From the NCBI GenBank assembly GCA_032622095.1, contig CP136063.1, forward strand, positions 182,319,956-182,383,955: a DNA stretch of 64,000 nucleotides. Direction: 5' to 3'. The DNA is from Siphonodentalium dalli (lineage: Eukaryota > Mollusca > Scaphopoda > Gadilida > Siphonodentaliidae). Shown here one piece after another: positions 9,942 through 24,900 of this stretch. The notes under the pieces were generated by a model. It was not told where the DNA came from, made no database searches, and saw only the letters and a list, made by a program, of their open reading frames with translations. Position 1 is the first letter of the stretch. Every line of letters starts with the position of its first letter. The position numbers and the translations under genes were made by a program.

Positions 9942-12900
9942 CTGTAAACATACAAATAATAAAAGGTCAGCAGACCACAGTGTCCCCCGAAAACGTGGCA
10001 AGTCGATGCCGCTTTGTTAAAGAAATTAAAAAAAATGTTGAAATTTTCTGAGTCAAAAAGGGTTAATAACTCCGTAAAAAAATAACTTTTCCATCATCTA
10101 TATACATGTTGCACATTTCCAATATGTGGGTAACAATACTCCGAAGTTTCAAATATCTACAATCAAAACTGTAGGAGGAGTTGATTACACCATGAAGGTA
10201 CCCTCATACAGAAAATTATAAAAAATGTTGAAATATTCTAAGTCGAAAAGGGTTAATAACTCTGTCATAAAATAATTGTTCCGTCATCTATATACATGTT
10301 GCACATCTCCAATATATGGGCAACAATATTCTGAAGTTTCAAATCTCTAGGATGAAAACTGTAGGAGGAGTTGATTACACCATGAAGGTACCCTCATACT
10401 GAATAATTATAAAAAATGTTGAAATATTCTAAGTCGAAAAGGTTAATAACTCAGTCAAAAAATAATTTTTCCATCAGCTATATACATGTTGCACATCTTC
10501 AATATATGGGCAACAATATTCTGAAGTTTCAAATCTCTGGGATGAAATCTGTAGGATGAGATGATTACACCATGAAGGTACTCAAAAGTGTGACGAACGG
10601 ACGGATGGCTCGATGGACGGACAGACAGAGCCCGTTTCTATAGTCCCCCAAAAATTAATTTGTCGGGGGACAATAATCAGAATTGAAGCTTTCATTTCTC
10701 AAGTTCATGTTCAAATTTGAAAAAAATATCCCCAAGTTATCTCCATTAAAGGGGAAGGAAACTATCGCATACCGAAAAGGCATGTGAATTAAGCAAGCTG
10801 TTCTGTTCGTGTGTAAAGTTTCAGTGTAAATCTCCACACAAGATCAGAGATATGGCGTCTCAAACTAACCCGCACAAGCAATTACACTGGTAACTTGATG
10901 CCGCCATTTTGGAAGAAATATTATCTCCCTTTATATTTTATGATGTCACGGCCTCACTTGGTTGTTTAATGCTAAACTGTATTGCGTACAATAGTCTGTA
11001 TTTAGATAAGAACAATTAAATAAAGCAGCAGATTGAATGTTTGTTGTGCACAATAAATGATTATCTGTTGTGAACAAATTATAGTTTAATTTGCAAAAAG
11101 ATTGTTTGATTGTCATATTTTCACATATGGAACTCATTTGATTTTGGCCAATAGTGTCACATTCAAATGTTGTGCGACCATTAATTGTTCAAAATTATAA
11201 TGTATATAATTGTGGATTATAATACATGTATATAGTCTTCAGTGGCCTGTGATTGTTGGATTATGCACAGAATAACAATTTAGCAAAGAAACACGCTGAA
11301 ATGATTTTAGTGTGATAGCCTTTATATATACAAACATGTATGTAGGGCCTGCAAGGATGAGTTAAGCAGAGTGAGGCTGTGACGTCATGATCTTATAAAT
11401 ATGGATGCGCCTTAATTAGCAGGAGTTTTTAATTACGTGATGTGGTATTGTTGTGTTTGAATGTAACTGAGATATGAGGTGTTTTAACCCACCATGGTTG
11501 ATATACTAAATATATTATTCATCGAGGGTTTCCTTCCCCTTTAATAACCAACAAAAAACATATTTTGAAAACAAAAGCCAGTAACTTTTGTTGGTCAAAA
11601 TCGGCAGCTGTTTCGAACATTTTACTCTGAAATGTTATTTCATTTAGGCATTGTATGTACCTACATATAACAAGGGTTGCATATCAAAGATGGCTCTCAT
11701 TGCGTTGTTTTGCCCATAAAACATGTATTGAATCTGACAAACCGAGTATCACCAAAAATGGACACTAATGAACCATAACTCAGAACTAAGGGTCATAACT
11801 CAGGATCAGGTAAAAAAAAATGGACTAAACTGGTTTGTTTAACTCAATCAAGATACCGGTATTGTTGTAAAATATCCATATATCTAATATGAATGGAATC
11901 AGTTAAAGTTTGTTCGTTATTGTGCCAACAGTCATAAAATTGCTAAAAATAGATAAACTAAGGGCCATAACTCAAAATTGGATAAACCTGAATCTGAGAT
12001 ATACCCAATATGAATGAAATTGGTGGATGTTTGTTCAAATTATCGCTAACAGACATAAAAATTGCAAAAAAATCACAACCTAAGAGTCGTAATGCAGGTA
12101 AAACAAGAGATGGACTGTCGTCCGGTGCATACCCCCTCGTGACATACCGCCTAGTGTGGGCACATCTATAACTTATGATGGCTATACTCAGACATATGGA
12201 CCCAGAAATCAGCATTTTCATATAAACAAAGATGAATAACTATAGAACAAAAAACCAAAACAAACATTTGAATGTGCCATTAAATGTCCTCATAGTGGTG
12301 AACATCCATACAAAATTTCATTGAGATCCGAGCATTACTGTTCAAGTTATGAGCTGAACAGACATCTGATGGATCAAACAGCCAACATTTCCAGATAAAC
12401 AAAGATGAATTACTCTAGAATGGAAAAGCAGAACAGAACAATGGAACCCCTTATTGAATGTCCTCATAGCAGTGAACATCTATACTAAATTCCATTGAGA
12501 TCCCAGCACAACTGTTGAAGTTACGACATGAACAGACACCAGACGGACCAAAAAGCCAACATTTCCAGATGAACAAAGATGAATAACTCTAGAATGGAAA
12601 AGCGGAACAAAACGATGGAACCCTCTTTTTAATGTCCTCATAGTAGTGAACATCCATACCAAATCCCATTGAGATCCCAGTACAACTGTCGAAGTTACAA
12701 CATGAACAGACACCAGACGAACCAAAAAGCCAACATTTCCAGATGAACAAAGATGTATAACTCTAGAATGGAAAATCCGAACAAAACGATGGAACCCTCT
12801 ATTGAATGCCCTCATAGTAGTGAACATCCATACAAAATTTCATTGAGATCCGAGCACTACTGTTCAGGTTATGACATGAACAGACACCAGATGGACCAAA

Positions 12901-15900
12901 AATCCAACATTTCAAGATAAACAAAGATGAATAACTCTAGAATGGAAAATCCGAACAAAACGATGGAACCCTCTATTTAATTTCCTCATAGTTGTGAACA
13001 TCCACACCAAATTTGGTTGAGATCCCATCACAACTGTTGAAGTTACGACATGAACAGACACCAGACGGACCAAAAAGCCACTATTTCCAGATAAACAAAG
13101 ATGAATAACTCTAGAATGGAAAATCCAAACAAAACGATGGAACCCTCTATTTAATGTCCTCATAATAGTGAACATCCATACCTGATTTCATTGAGATCCG
13201 AGCACTACTGTTCAAGTTATGACACGAACAGACATCGGACGGACGTATGGACTCACAGACGGACGGACGCACGGACGGCCAGACAGGTGCAAAACAGTAT
13301 ACCCCCCCTTTTTTTTAAAAGGGGGTATAATGAATTGGACAAATCTGGTTTTCTAACTCGTTCGAGATATTGATGTGACAGATCCTATACTATATTATAG
13401 ATATGAATGAAATTGATTAATGGTTGTTGAAGTTAAAGCAATAACAGGCATAAAATGGCTATAAATACATGTAGAAACAAGTGCCATAAAATTGGTTTAA
13501 AAAGTTGGGGCAGACCTGATCTTTTGTGTGCAGCTGTCACACATGACAATAAATTCACATACCAAACATTGTCAAAATCCATCAATAAATGGCTATGCTA
13601 TATAGGTTTAAGAATGCTGTCCAACCGTCCCTCGCCAAACCATAAGTCGAGTTTAAAAAAAAAACTTGACTCAAAATAAATCTGTTTAAACTGAAGTTAC
13701 CATATCATTCGAAATTCAGCAAAACACTGAAACAGTTAGTATTCATGCACACAGGGCAGGCAAGTTTAGTTGAGTGATATTCTCAATATATTTGTGCTGT
13801 GAAGATACCTTTGGTTTAAAAGTGGAACCTTTGCTGAAATATCAACACATTTCACTTCTCTGGAGCAGCAGTTTGTCAGCTCCTGAAACACAAAGGTGGT
13901 CATACCTTGAAATTGAAGGAAATCAGAAAAATACAATGTTATTTTCACTAGCAACTGATTGAAATTGAGTTAGACTATCTTTGGAACATATTAACTATGA
14001 ATATCAATATAGAATTCATGGCTCATTTCAAGCTGAATATAACATAGATGTAATGAATAGATAGTCATGTAAAAAGAATACAAAATATATATACAGTGAA
14101 GATATCTTGCTTAGAAATGTAGTTTTTCTTTTTAAATTTACCGTTAATTTGATGCGTTCCATTTCCATAGCCATAGCAAATTTTTTAAATGTCTGTCTTT
14201 CGGTTTCAAAAATAGGAACATTTGTTGGTGAGGAGGACATAAATGTTTGTGCTCGATTGTTTACAGATGTATTTCAGTTGTATCATGAATAAAGTATGCT
14301 AAGAATTTGCTGTTATCTTCAATATCATTAAATCAATGGCAATCTGAGGTATTAAATATCCCAGCCCAGATCTAAAAATCGTTCCAACTTGGATCTGAAT
14401 TCATACCTAACTCAAGAATATATCTTTCTTCTTATTTTGATCCCAAAATTGATATAAAATCATCAAAATTTTTTATTTAGAACACTCACCAAAACCTTCT
14501 TGTGGGCCTGATTGCACAATTCCTTTGTGGGAGTTAATATCAAGGCACAGACACACTGCTCACTGGCAAACTAAAAATGAAAAAAAGAAAAAATCACAGG
14601 GAGATGCAGGGTCAAGTTGCGGTAGCTATGCCAAACATGAGCTTGGATTTAATTTGTTAATTGTAACTGGCTATCAATAATACTATCATACACAACACTG
14701 TTGAGAAAGTGTGACATACCAAAAATCCTCCTTAAACCATCTTGAATCTCCTATTCAGTTATAAAAGTACAGATTGGAATGGTCTATTATTCATTTGGAA
14801 GGGTGTTCAGGTAACAAGACAGTCAAAGACTGTGGGGTCGCTCACCAGACTGCAAAGACTGATAAGACTGGGACTCTGGAGACCATAACAGTCAGAACTT
14901 TTCATAATCACTTTAAAAGAAGTAGATCTAAACAGGATATGTGGATAGAGAGGCTTCATGTATGTAGATCGGGGAATACCTACTTTTAAATTACCAACTG
15001 TACACTACTGATCATGCCCTCCCTCCTCTAGCTCATGTCCCTTCCTGACTGGGCTCCAGACTCTCAAGTCTTAGGTTGGAATTTCACAACCAACATCTCA
15101 CAAACTTTCTCAATTGTTGGAAATTTCCAATCTCACAAGCGCCTTTTTATAAAACTATTTAGACATGTTTGAAGCCCAATTATCCATGGACCCAAAAACA
15201 CTATATGTATGTCAGATTAATCAGTCAGGTAGTTCCAAGGTAGATGTTATAATGCATTTTGTATTTTAATGATTTTATTAGACACAAAAGTGTTAAGTCC
15301 CCATAGCCCCGTCATTTCTTAACAGGTTGAATCATGTTAACAAAGATGAATCTCAGTCACTAAGGATCCTCCATACTATATGTAAGCTAAATAGTCCAAC
15401 CTCTCTTGAGAAGACATTTTAAGTATTAGCATAGAGACATACAGTTATGTCCCTGGTCCCACCCTATTTAATCTGGTGACCCCATCTGAATAAATTTGAA
15501 ACCCCATTTAAAACAAGTAACCCATTTGAAAAAATCTGAACTCCAGTCACCCAATGACCCTTCATACCAAATATGAACCCATTCAACCTGATGGTACATG
15601 AGAAGAAGTCGTTTTTAAGAATTACTATGGAGGGCAAGAGTTATGGCCCTGGCTTCACAACCATTTGACAGAGTGACCTCATTTGAACAAAACTGAATGT
15701 GAGTCACCAAGGGAACATCCACACCAAATATGAACCCATTCAGTCTTATGATCTAGAGAAGATGTTCAAAGAATTGTTGACAGATGGATGGATGGACAGA
15801 CAGATGAACAGAAGACAGATGAGAAGTGATGACAAAAGCTTCGTCTCAGGCGAGCTTAAAAATTACATTTCATTGAACAAATCTGTAAATCACCCCCCCC

Positions 15901-18900
15901 CCCCCCCAACACTGTGGGGACATCCCTGCAAGAATATTACATTATCTTATTATACCAGTAGCGTACATCATAGATACAGGTTATGTGGGTGGGGCAGAGC
16001 TAATTCTCGTATACCTCTGCCCCTATTTGAACAAACATGAATCCCCATCTCTGATATCTGTCCATCTAATAATTTTAAACATTCACTTTTAAGAGTTGAA
16101 GTTAAAGCGCTGCAATGAGACTTTTTCCGCAACAATAATTTTTTTTCCGAGTTATCCCCCTGCATAGCTTTTTTATATTATAATAGGTTGGCGATTATTG
16201 CAATACGATAGAGGAACACTCCTACTTTCGTATTCAGATTCATACATTTTTGTACCTCGCTTGCCTGACCGAAATATGACGGGGAAATGGCTAATTTGGA
16301 TTTATTTGTCGTTCTAGATATGTTTATTGTGCCTTTTATCATTCCTTTTCATGAAAACAAATCGAATATGTTATGATAATGTTTAAACATTCTTGTGCAT
16401 GAAATTGGGGATAAATTGTTCCCAGAGTTAGAGTACGTTATTTCACAGTCCGTATTCGCCACCCTGCACATTCGCAATGCGCAGCCGAACTTCCGGTGTG
16501 GAATTTCCGAATTTTTATGTGTTAAAAATAAATAGTTTTTTCATCTGTCATATCTGCTTGTTTCGTTCATTATTCGCAGAAAATGTGTATCTCATTCTTT
16601 CGTGTACACAACGGATTAGATATAGACTGTTTTAACCCGTTTGGATGTTAGAAATACCGCTTAATTATCAGAAAATATCATGTGAAGTGACGGGACCAAT
16701 CCGAATATCGCACACTGGACTTGGTGAAGTTGGTCAACATGACCGCTTTCGCAGATTGCTGCTTCCAGCGTAGAAGGATACGCACTACGTTCATGACTGA
16801 ACTAACACTGGACTGGTCACAGACACTGTGTGTGAGTCACTGAGTGTGGCAGGTCAGGCTTTGCCGTATTCAACTGTTATTATCATGGACATTGACTCGA
16901 ATAAGTGAATAGCACTGATTGACCCAAGCCAAGGCAATGGAAGAATGCAAACAATGTGAATGTAATGATTATTGCAAAATATGATGATTATAGTTCTATT
17001 CTGGACTCCTCAGCCCTTCAATGCTGAAATGCAGTCAACGCTGAAATGCAGTCAACGCTGATGTCGTAAAAGGTCATTGAATGTTCATTCAGATTCTATC
17101 ATTCTGCATAGTACATTAGACTGATTAGAAGTACAGTAGCTACATGTGTGTGAACTTGTGAAGGGTAGAACATGATATGGAGATTGGAGAATCAGAATGG
17201 CAATGGCACCACTCACCAGTGTCAGTGAATCGAGTGAGGATGTTTACCAAACATGTCATGAAACATGCAGACATGGACAATGCTGTGAAATGGATTATAA
17301 TTCATCAGACTCCCGGATCATGATCATAAGTTACCGGTACATAATAGTAACATTCCGCCTTTGATCATTAGATCAAGACTAAACCAGACTTGGATAATGA
17401 CTAATGGACAAAGACAGTTACATGTTACACATGCGGCTGCACATGGTTTTGATTCATTAAAATTATTTTGTAAAAATCATGAACTTATGTTATCAAAATC
17501 AATGACTAACAGTGATCACCAAAGTCACTTACTGGTACATTGTTTATGCCAAACAACAGGTCTGACACAACTTGAATTCCATTGTACCGGTACATGTACC
17601 GTATATATTCAACTATTAAGAAGTGGTGAAAATATCTCATGTACGGTACCTACTACATGTACTAAGTACAGTATATATATCGGTGCTGGCATTTTTGATT
17701 ATTTAACTGATTTACTTGTACTAGTAGTTAGAATTTGGAAATCATCTTGGTGAGAAGTTATTTATAATGTCATTCAATTTCAAATGGCATACCGGTACAT
17801 GCACATGTACTTCTGCCATTATGAAATAAACAGGTCTCCTGTAATAAGCTGTAGAATTCTTTTTATATTGGAATATGATGCCTTCTCATTTGCTCTGTTA
17901 AAATTATAGTGTTATATACATGTACATTTTAAGTGGTTGTGCATTACGAAGTGAGATGATTCCATGAAGTTTTAGTAGAAATAGAGAAAACCTGGAGTTT
18001 ACGTATATACCGTACCAGTATACATTGTGTATGGTAGTACAATTAAGATATAATACATGTAGTTGAATATCACTATGATAGTTGAATTCAAGAAGAGCCA
18101 GACTTGATAATGACTTACTCATATTAGCATCTACATGTACTAGTAACGGTACTCTCATGTGCAATAATAGTGTCAATAATATGATAGTGTCAACACTGTT
18201 ATTATATTTGGAGAACACTTCCCATGATCAGATCACTAAGAGACATAGAGTGAAATTGCTGTGGTTACTATTATTAATTTTAGCTAAAAAAATCCCACCA
18301 TCACTATTATTAGTTTGTCTCTATTATTAGGCAACTTAGAGGATGTTGTCTGAATGAACTATCATTTATTATAAGTACCTGATGTATCAGAACAAATTAA
18401 AAAGGTAATAAACAGGCCAGACACCTACAGTATGGTCGGTTCCAGTACTGCTAGTGTTATTGTACCAGTACTGTTTATATTCAGTACTCACTGCAGTACT
18501 AGGAAAATTTAATGAAAGTTATGCAACGAATGATTGTGTAGGCCTACTGATGTTAAAAGGAGTATAAATTTAAAATGACCTTGCCACTTTAACAAACACA
18601 TCGCTATTGATATAATACTCAATAATGAGTTTGTTAAAGTGGTGCGCTCGTTTTAAATTAACATGGAGAATATAGCAATTCATGTGGGTCCAATATGTGT
18701 ACATATACATGTATACCGGTACACGCAGAGCTGATTGATTTACAATTATGGCTTTCATTATATCGTAGACAAGGTGTGGGATGTTTCTTTCATTTTCAGA
18801 TGCTGTTAAAATTATTCATCAGGTTCACTGATTGTAGCTGGGACTAATACATGTATAACATATATTAGTCCCAGATTGTAGTGGGGTTGAGATATGGTTG

Positions 18901-21900
18901 CTGTTAGATCTTAAAGGTACTCAATCCGAATTAACGGTCGCAAATTACTATTTCCTTGACTTCGGGGGTAAAAAGGAACCCACCCGCCACAGCTCAGAGT
19001 GATCAGATATCGATGTTATAAATCTATTATTTTAATTATAGTGGCCCAATAGACAGTCAACGAGAAGAATTTCATTGACCAAATTGCGGGCAAAGATGGA
19101 TAACTCTAAAATCAAGTGGCTTTTTGTGTCAGATATTTGACAAACCGGCAAAATAGAAAGTCATCGAGAAGAATTTCATTGACCAAATTGCGGGCAAAGA
19201 TGGATAACTCTAAAATCAAGTGGCTTTTTGTGTCAGATATTTGACAAACCGGTAAAATTTCGTTGAACAAAATGTTGATAAATAACAGGTTTTGTGCAAT
19301 TTTATACTATAGTTGATGGTGCTTTTCATTATTTTTGGGCAATTATTAGATTCTGAAAACTGAAGCGTCATTTCAAAAAATGTGATTATATGGGGACCCT
19401 CTGATCGGATTAAGTACCGGTACCTGTAAGAGATTTTATGGTATCTGGAACATTTCATATTTAGTTACATGTAGCATGGCATTCAGAAATATGATATGTC
19501 GCCTTGAGGCAAAAAATTATATTACCATATTTATGGTAGTGATCGCCTACATGTATTGACCAAAATGGACAGGATTACATTTTTCTCTTGTCTTGTCTAT
19601 TTCATTCCTAACTTAGAAGTATGTCGATCTGGTAAATAATTGACTGGAGAGAATAGCATTTATGTCTTGGCCACTAACTGGGAGCTGTGATAATAATAGT
19701 AAGTTATCGTTGGAGACCCCCCCCCCCCCCCCCACAATGGAGATCTCTAGTCGCATCCATGTAGCCAATGTGTCTTATACCTTATAACCGGGGAGGTGGC
19801 TACATGTAGATGGTCCCCATTGGTGGGTGGTTGGGAAACTTGGGTTTGTCCATCTTGACATTTTCAAATGTACGTACCTTGAACCAGATCAAAGTCAAAT
19901 GTTCTCGAAATACTACTTTGCACCCCCCCCCCCCCCCAGTTGAATTTTCCAAATGGTACCTCAAACATTTCCAACTGAAATGTCCAACCTGACACCCTCT
20001 AAACCTAAATTGTTCAACCGATATCCATTCCGACCAAACTTTGGACCAAAAGTAGAAGAATATACTGCTGTTGGTCTAAAAACAACACATTCCCCCACTA
20101 AATACTGGTTGGAAAATCAAACAATCAATAATATATATTGTTTGTATCTCAGGATGTCTACTGTTCACATTTCTACCTACATGTAGCTGGGACTAATATA
20201 TTATTATATATTATATGAGTCCCAGTCTCTAGTAAGCTATTATTATGGGAGGCCAAATTCACATTTAATAATCAATTGCGCTTAAGCGTAATTAATTGCG
20301 CTTAAGCGCAATTCATGGTTATATGTAACAAAACACCCCTGGTGAATAAATAGGTTTCTCCATAACTTAGCATTAACTCCTATTGACATGTCACTTCTTG
20401 GTTTCATTGGTTTGGATGGGTAGGGAGCTAGCCCAACTTCTTTATCAAAATGGCTGACTCGCAATAGTCTCACCTTCTGTTTTAGTTGGAGCGATTCGTG
20501 ATAGCATTATATTATCTTCGGTATATTTAGTTGGGGCTACTTGCAATAGCATTACTTTCTGTATTAGTCGGGGCGACATTGATTTTCTTAAATTTTCGAG
20601 TATACAGGCACACCATATGAGGGAAGCAAGCCCTTGGTGACACCACATTCACACTATATGATCATGGAAATACTATAGATTTGTGCAAGAGCTGCTGATT
20701 TAATAAGAAAAACTAGAGCTTCAGGACTGAGACACCAAAGCTCCAGTAATTACACACCATTTTTTGGACAGGGATCAGCTGCAGGGATGCTGATAATATG
20801 AAAATAGGGTTTTTTCCCCCTGATTTAAGTCAATAAGTAAACCATACAGTAATGCTCTAATTAATCGACTCCTTAACCACAGCAGAATTATGGATAACTT
20901 TTCAGGATTTAGTCGGAAATATGGCTTGTTGCCATTCATCGGAAAGCTCTCGAGAGCTTTTCGATGAATGGCAACAAGCCATATTTCCGACTAAATCCTG
21001 AAAAGTTACCCATAATTCTGCTGTGGTTAAGAAGTCGATTAAATAGAGCATTACTGTATGAGGTAAGAAAGCCCTCATGCAGTGACACAGCATGCATGTA
21101 TAGGATATTACCATAGTAAAGGCTAAAATCTGTGCAAAAATACATTAAAAACATCATACAAAACATTCCTAGAGTTCCGGGAAGGCGACATCAATTCTTT
21201 GGATAGAGGGATGCTGATAATATGTAATTAGGGGATTCTCCTTGTTGAACACATACTCACAGTTTGACTGTTGAGTACAGGTCAAAATTAGCCCAATGCT
21301 CATCTTGTGTTGCTAGGTGATACACCAGGTCATGCTAATAGTTTATGGGTAGGTTAGATAGTAGTCACAATTACGCTTAAGCGCAATTAAGCGTAATTAA
21401 TTACGCTTAAGCGTAAATGCCCTATTTGCGCTTAAGAACAATATGTGGCAATTCATTATTAAATGTGAATTTGGCCTCCCATATATTATATGTTTTGGGT
21501 TGGGAGGTAGGCCTACCACCCGGGGGTGATACGTGGTGGCTAGGAGTGTTTTTATGTGGTATTTAGGGCGGGCCACGGTCCGGCCACCCACACATTCCGT
21601 TAAATCGGTCGAAATCCTTACCATTCTCGAAAATGGTCCATACCCAATTTTCACCCCTCGGAGTGGTACCACCCGCGGGGGGTGATGGGTGGAGGTCGGG
21701 GTGTTTCTATGTGGTATTTGGGGCGGGCCACACACCCATGCCGTCAAGTCAGCCGAAAGCGACATTTTTGAAAATAAGGAATATATATATAGGGAAGGGA
21801 ATAAGTTCCAAATGTCATGATCGTTGTGATAGCGCCATATACAAATGTCTGCCATTAGCATGAATTGTAATTCGCCAGACACAAAGAATGATGAGGCGAT

Positions 21901-24900
21901 CAGCATAATAATTGCATTAGAATATCAATTGTATGGAATACTATTATGGCCACTTCCTAATGGCGCTTTCGGTGCGCGCCGAAAGCGACAAAAAGTGTGC
22001 CATTAGTAACGCGCCGAAAGCGACAAATGTGCGTCGTTACGGTGCATGGCGGAATCTAGACCGTATACTATATAGATTGAAATTTGAGATATATGATGCA
22101 TGTTTTTGCCGACTGGCCCACAAAATGACTCGTTCCCAATCTACATGTTACCAATGTCAACAGTCATGGCAAATTTCACAATGATCCGACCAAAGTTACA
22201 ACCTGTAGCCTATGCCAATGGAAATTGTCGACGGACGTACTTATGTTCGCAAACCACAGTGATTGGCGATGGGTATACCAAACCATGGCAAATTGGCAAT
22301 ATCTCAACTTGAATTTTCATATTCAGCAGCTTGAGCTAAAATGCATGCTGAAATAGAGTCTTACATATCAAATTATGCAGCTTCTCATGTCTCAGTCATA
22401 AATAATGATAATCCTATTTATTCGAACAACGTATTCGGAAACACAAATGAATAGTACAACCACCGGTCCCTGGCACAAAATGGTCATAATACTAAAAGTT
22501 TATATATATCAGACACAGGGGTCCCTGGGGGTCCGGAATTTTTTGTTATTATATTATTTTTAGGGTCACATTCCCCACTTTAAAGAAATAACACCAAGCT
22601 TGGTGAAAATGGCTTCAAAATCACAATTTTTTCAAAATACCAAATGTGTTGACAGGACTGCCCCTTCCTTAAATAGTATAATAGTCTTTAAAACTAACAT
22701 CCATAAAATGGGATAAAGCAAAACAAGTTTTAAAAATCCATTCCCAAATTCCAAAAAATGATCGATTTTTTAAAAATCTGCCGATCTGCCCGTCCGTTTG
22801 ATCGCCTATATATAGCAACAGTTATAAACATTATCAGCACCCTTAATCCCCGGGTTGGAATATCATTGGTATGGAATACTATTAGGACCATTTCCTAATG
22901 GCGCCGAAAGCGCCATTAGGAAACATATATCTCAAATTTCAATCTATATATAGTATACGGCCATAATACGGGCTAGATGCCGCCACCGAAAACGACAAAA
23001 TGTGCGATATTAACGCATGTTTCGACGCGCAGAAAGCGACAAAAAGTGCGCCATTAGTAACGCGCCGAAAGCGACAAAATGTGCGTCGTTACGGCGCACG
23101 TTTTGTCGCTTTCGGCACGCCGAAACATGCGCTAATATCGCACATTTTGACGCTTTCGGTGCATGGCGGAATCTAGCCCGTATACTATATAGATTGAAAT
23201 TTGAGATATATGATGCATGTTTTTGCCGACTGGCCCACAAAATGACTCGTTCCCAATCTATATGTTACCAATTCCAACAGTCATGCCTAATTTCATAATG
23301 ATCCGACCAAAGTTACAACCTGTAGCCTATGCCAATGGAAATTGTCGACGGACGTACTTATGTTCGCAAACCACTGGCGATGGATACCAACCCATGGAAA
23401 ATTGGCAATATCTCAACTTGAATTTTCATGTTCAGCAGCTTGAGCTAAAATGCATTCTGAAATAGCGTTTTATTTATCAAATTATGCAGCTTCTCATGTC
23501 TCAGCCACAAATAATGATAATCCTATTTATTCGAACAACGTATTCGGAAACACACATGAATAGTACTACCACTGGCCCCTGGCACAAATTGGTCATAATA
23601 CTAAAAGTACATATATATAAGACACAGGGGTCCGGGAATTTTTTTTATTATATTATTTTTAGGCTCAAATTCCCCATTTTAAAGAAATAACACCAAGCTT
23701 GGTGAAAATGGCTTCAAAATCAATTTTTTTTCAAAATACCAAATTTGTTGACAGTACTGCCCCTTCCTTAAATATTATAATAGTCTTCAACACTAACATC
23801 CATAAAATAGGATGAAGCAAAACAAATTGTAAAAATCTATTCCCAAATTCAAAAACATTTCGATTTTTTTTTTAATCTGCCGATCTGCCACTCCGTTTGA
23901 TCGCCTATATATAGCCAAAGTCATAAACATTATTAGCGCCCTTAATCCCCGGGTTACGTGTATGATATGACCCTATGTCCACATTTTCAGAAGGGTTAAG
24001 TCGTTTTGTCGCCTTTTTCCGGACAGACACACGAACTCAATTTATTTTTATTAGTAAAGGTTAGTGCTAATGTCACTACATGTATATATTTGCACGCGTG
24101 ACACCCCGTCAACAACCCCGCCATCGCTAATGTACGTCCCTAGCCTCGGCACAGAAACTGACCAACATCCCGCGTCTGGACGTCGCCTTGATATGAATCT
24201 TGAAAGCATAATTTCGAGTTTTACTATACGAGTATAGGCTGCACTTTCAAGAATGAACAGTCCGTAGCTGCAGGTAAAATAAAGTCCATCCTGATTACGA
24301 TGCGGCAAACTAACTTCATTTATATTATTCGATTAATACAAGCCATTACTCTTTTCATCATTACTATCAATAAAACATGAATTATGCATGCACGCAAGAA
24401 ACAGGTCTGTTGTGACAAACGCATGGCCAAATAGCCTGTCTCTTTGAAAAGCCGACGAAATTCCTAACAGATGTACATCGTTTAGGAATTTCGTCTGCTT
24501 TCCAAAGAGACATACGCATCGTACTCCGGTATCAGGCTATAGCTATTAGGAGGCCATGCAGTTAGCTCGTACTGTGAGAAGCACACTCGATTAATTATCT
24601 TCATCCGGGCACTCTGAACCAACGGGGCCCGCATCTTGGTTATATCGCAATAATCAAAGTGCCCCTTTAACTGATTTTCCAAAACGGACCCAATTGGAAC
24701 AGCTCTAAACATGCCACCAAGGAAAATAATATTGGAACAGCCAAGCGTGAATTAAGTGTGTCTGAGGTCCCAAAAGGGGAATGTAGTGATGCTATTCTGT
24801 AAGGTGGGCTAGCATCACCAAATTCACCATCTGGGAACCCAAACTTACTTAATCATCAACTGCTATGGGAGACCTGGGGACAGACAGAAGTTCTCCAGCT

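Noticed and set aside
12480-13175. Minus-strand frames with a 58-residue repeat
   Set aside because: Product of a 174-bp tandem repeat whose period is a multiple of three; lies in a DDX56 intron.
17361-17753. 130-codon plus-strand frame
   Set aside because: In DDX56 intron 2, composition like surrounding AT-rich DNA, contains ACCGGTACATGTACC-type words, no recognisable domain.
21397-21906. 169-codon minus-strand frame
   Set aside because: Spans the end of the 20247-21480 element and the two-copy 157-bp repeat; internal duplication explains the repeated [15 protein letters not shown] text.
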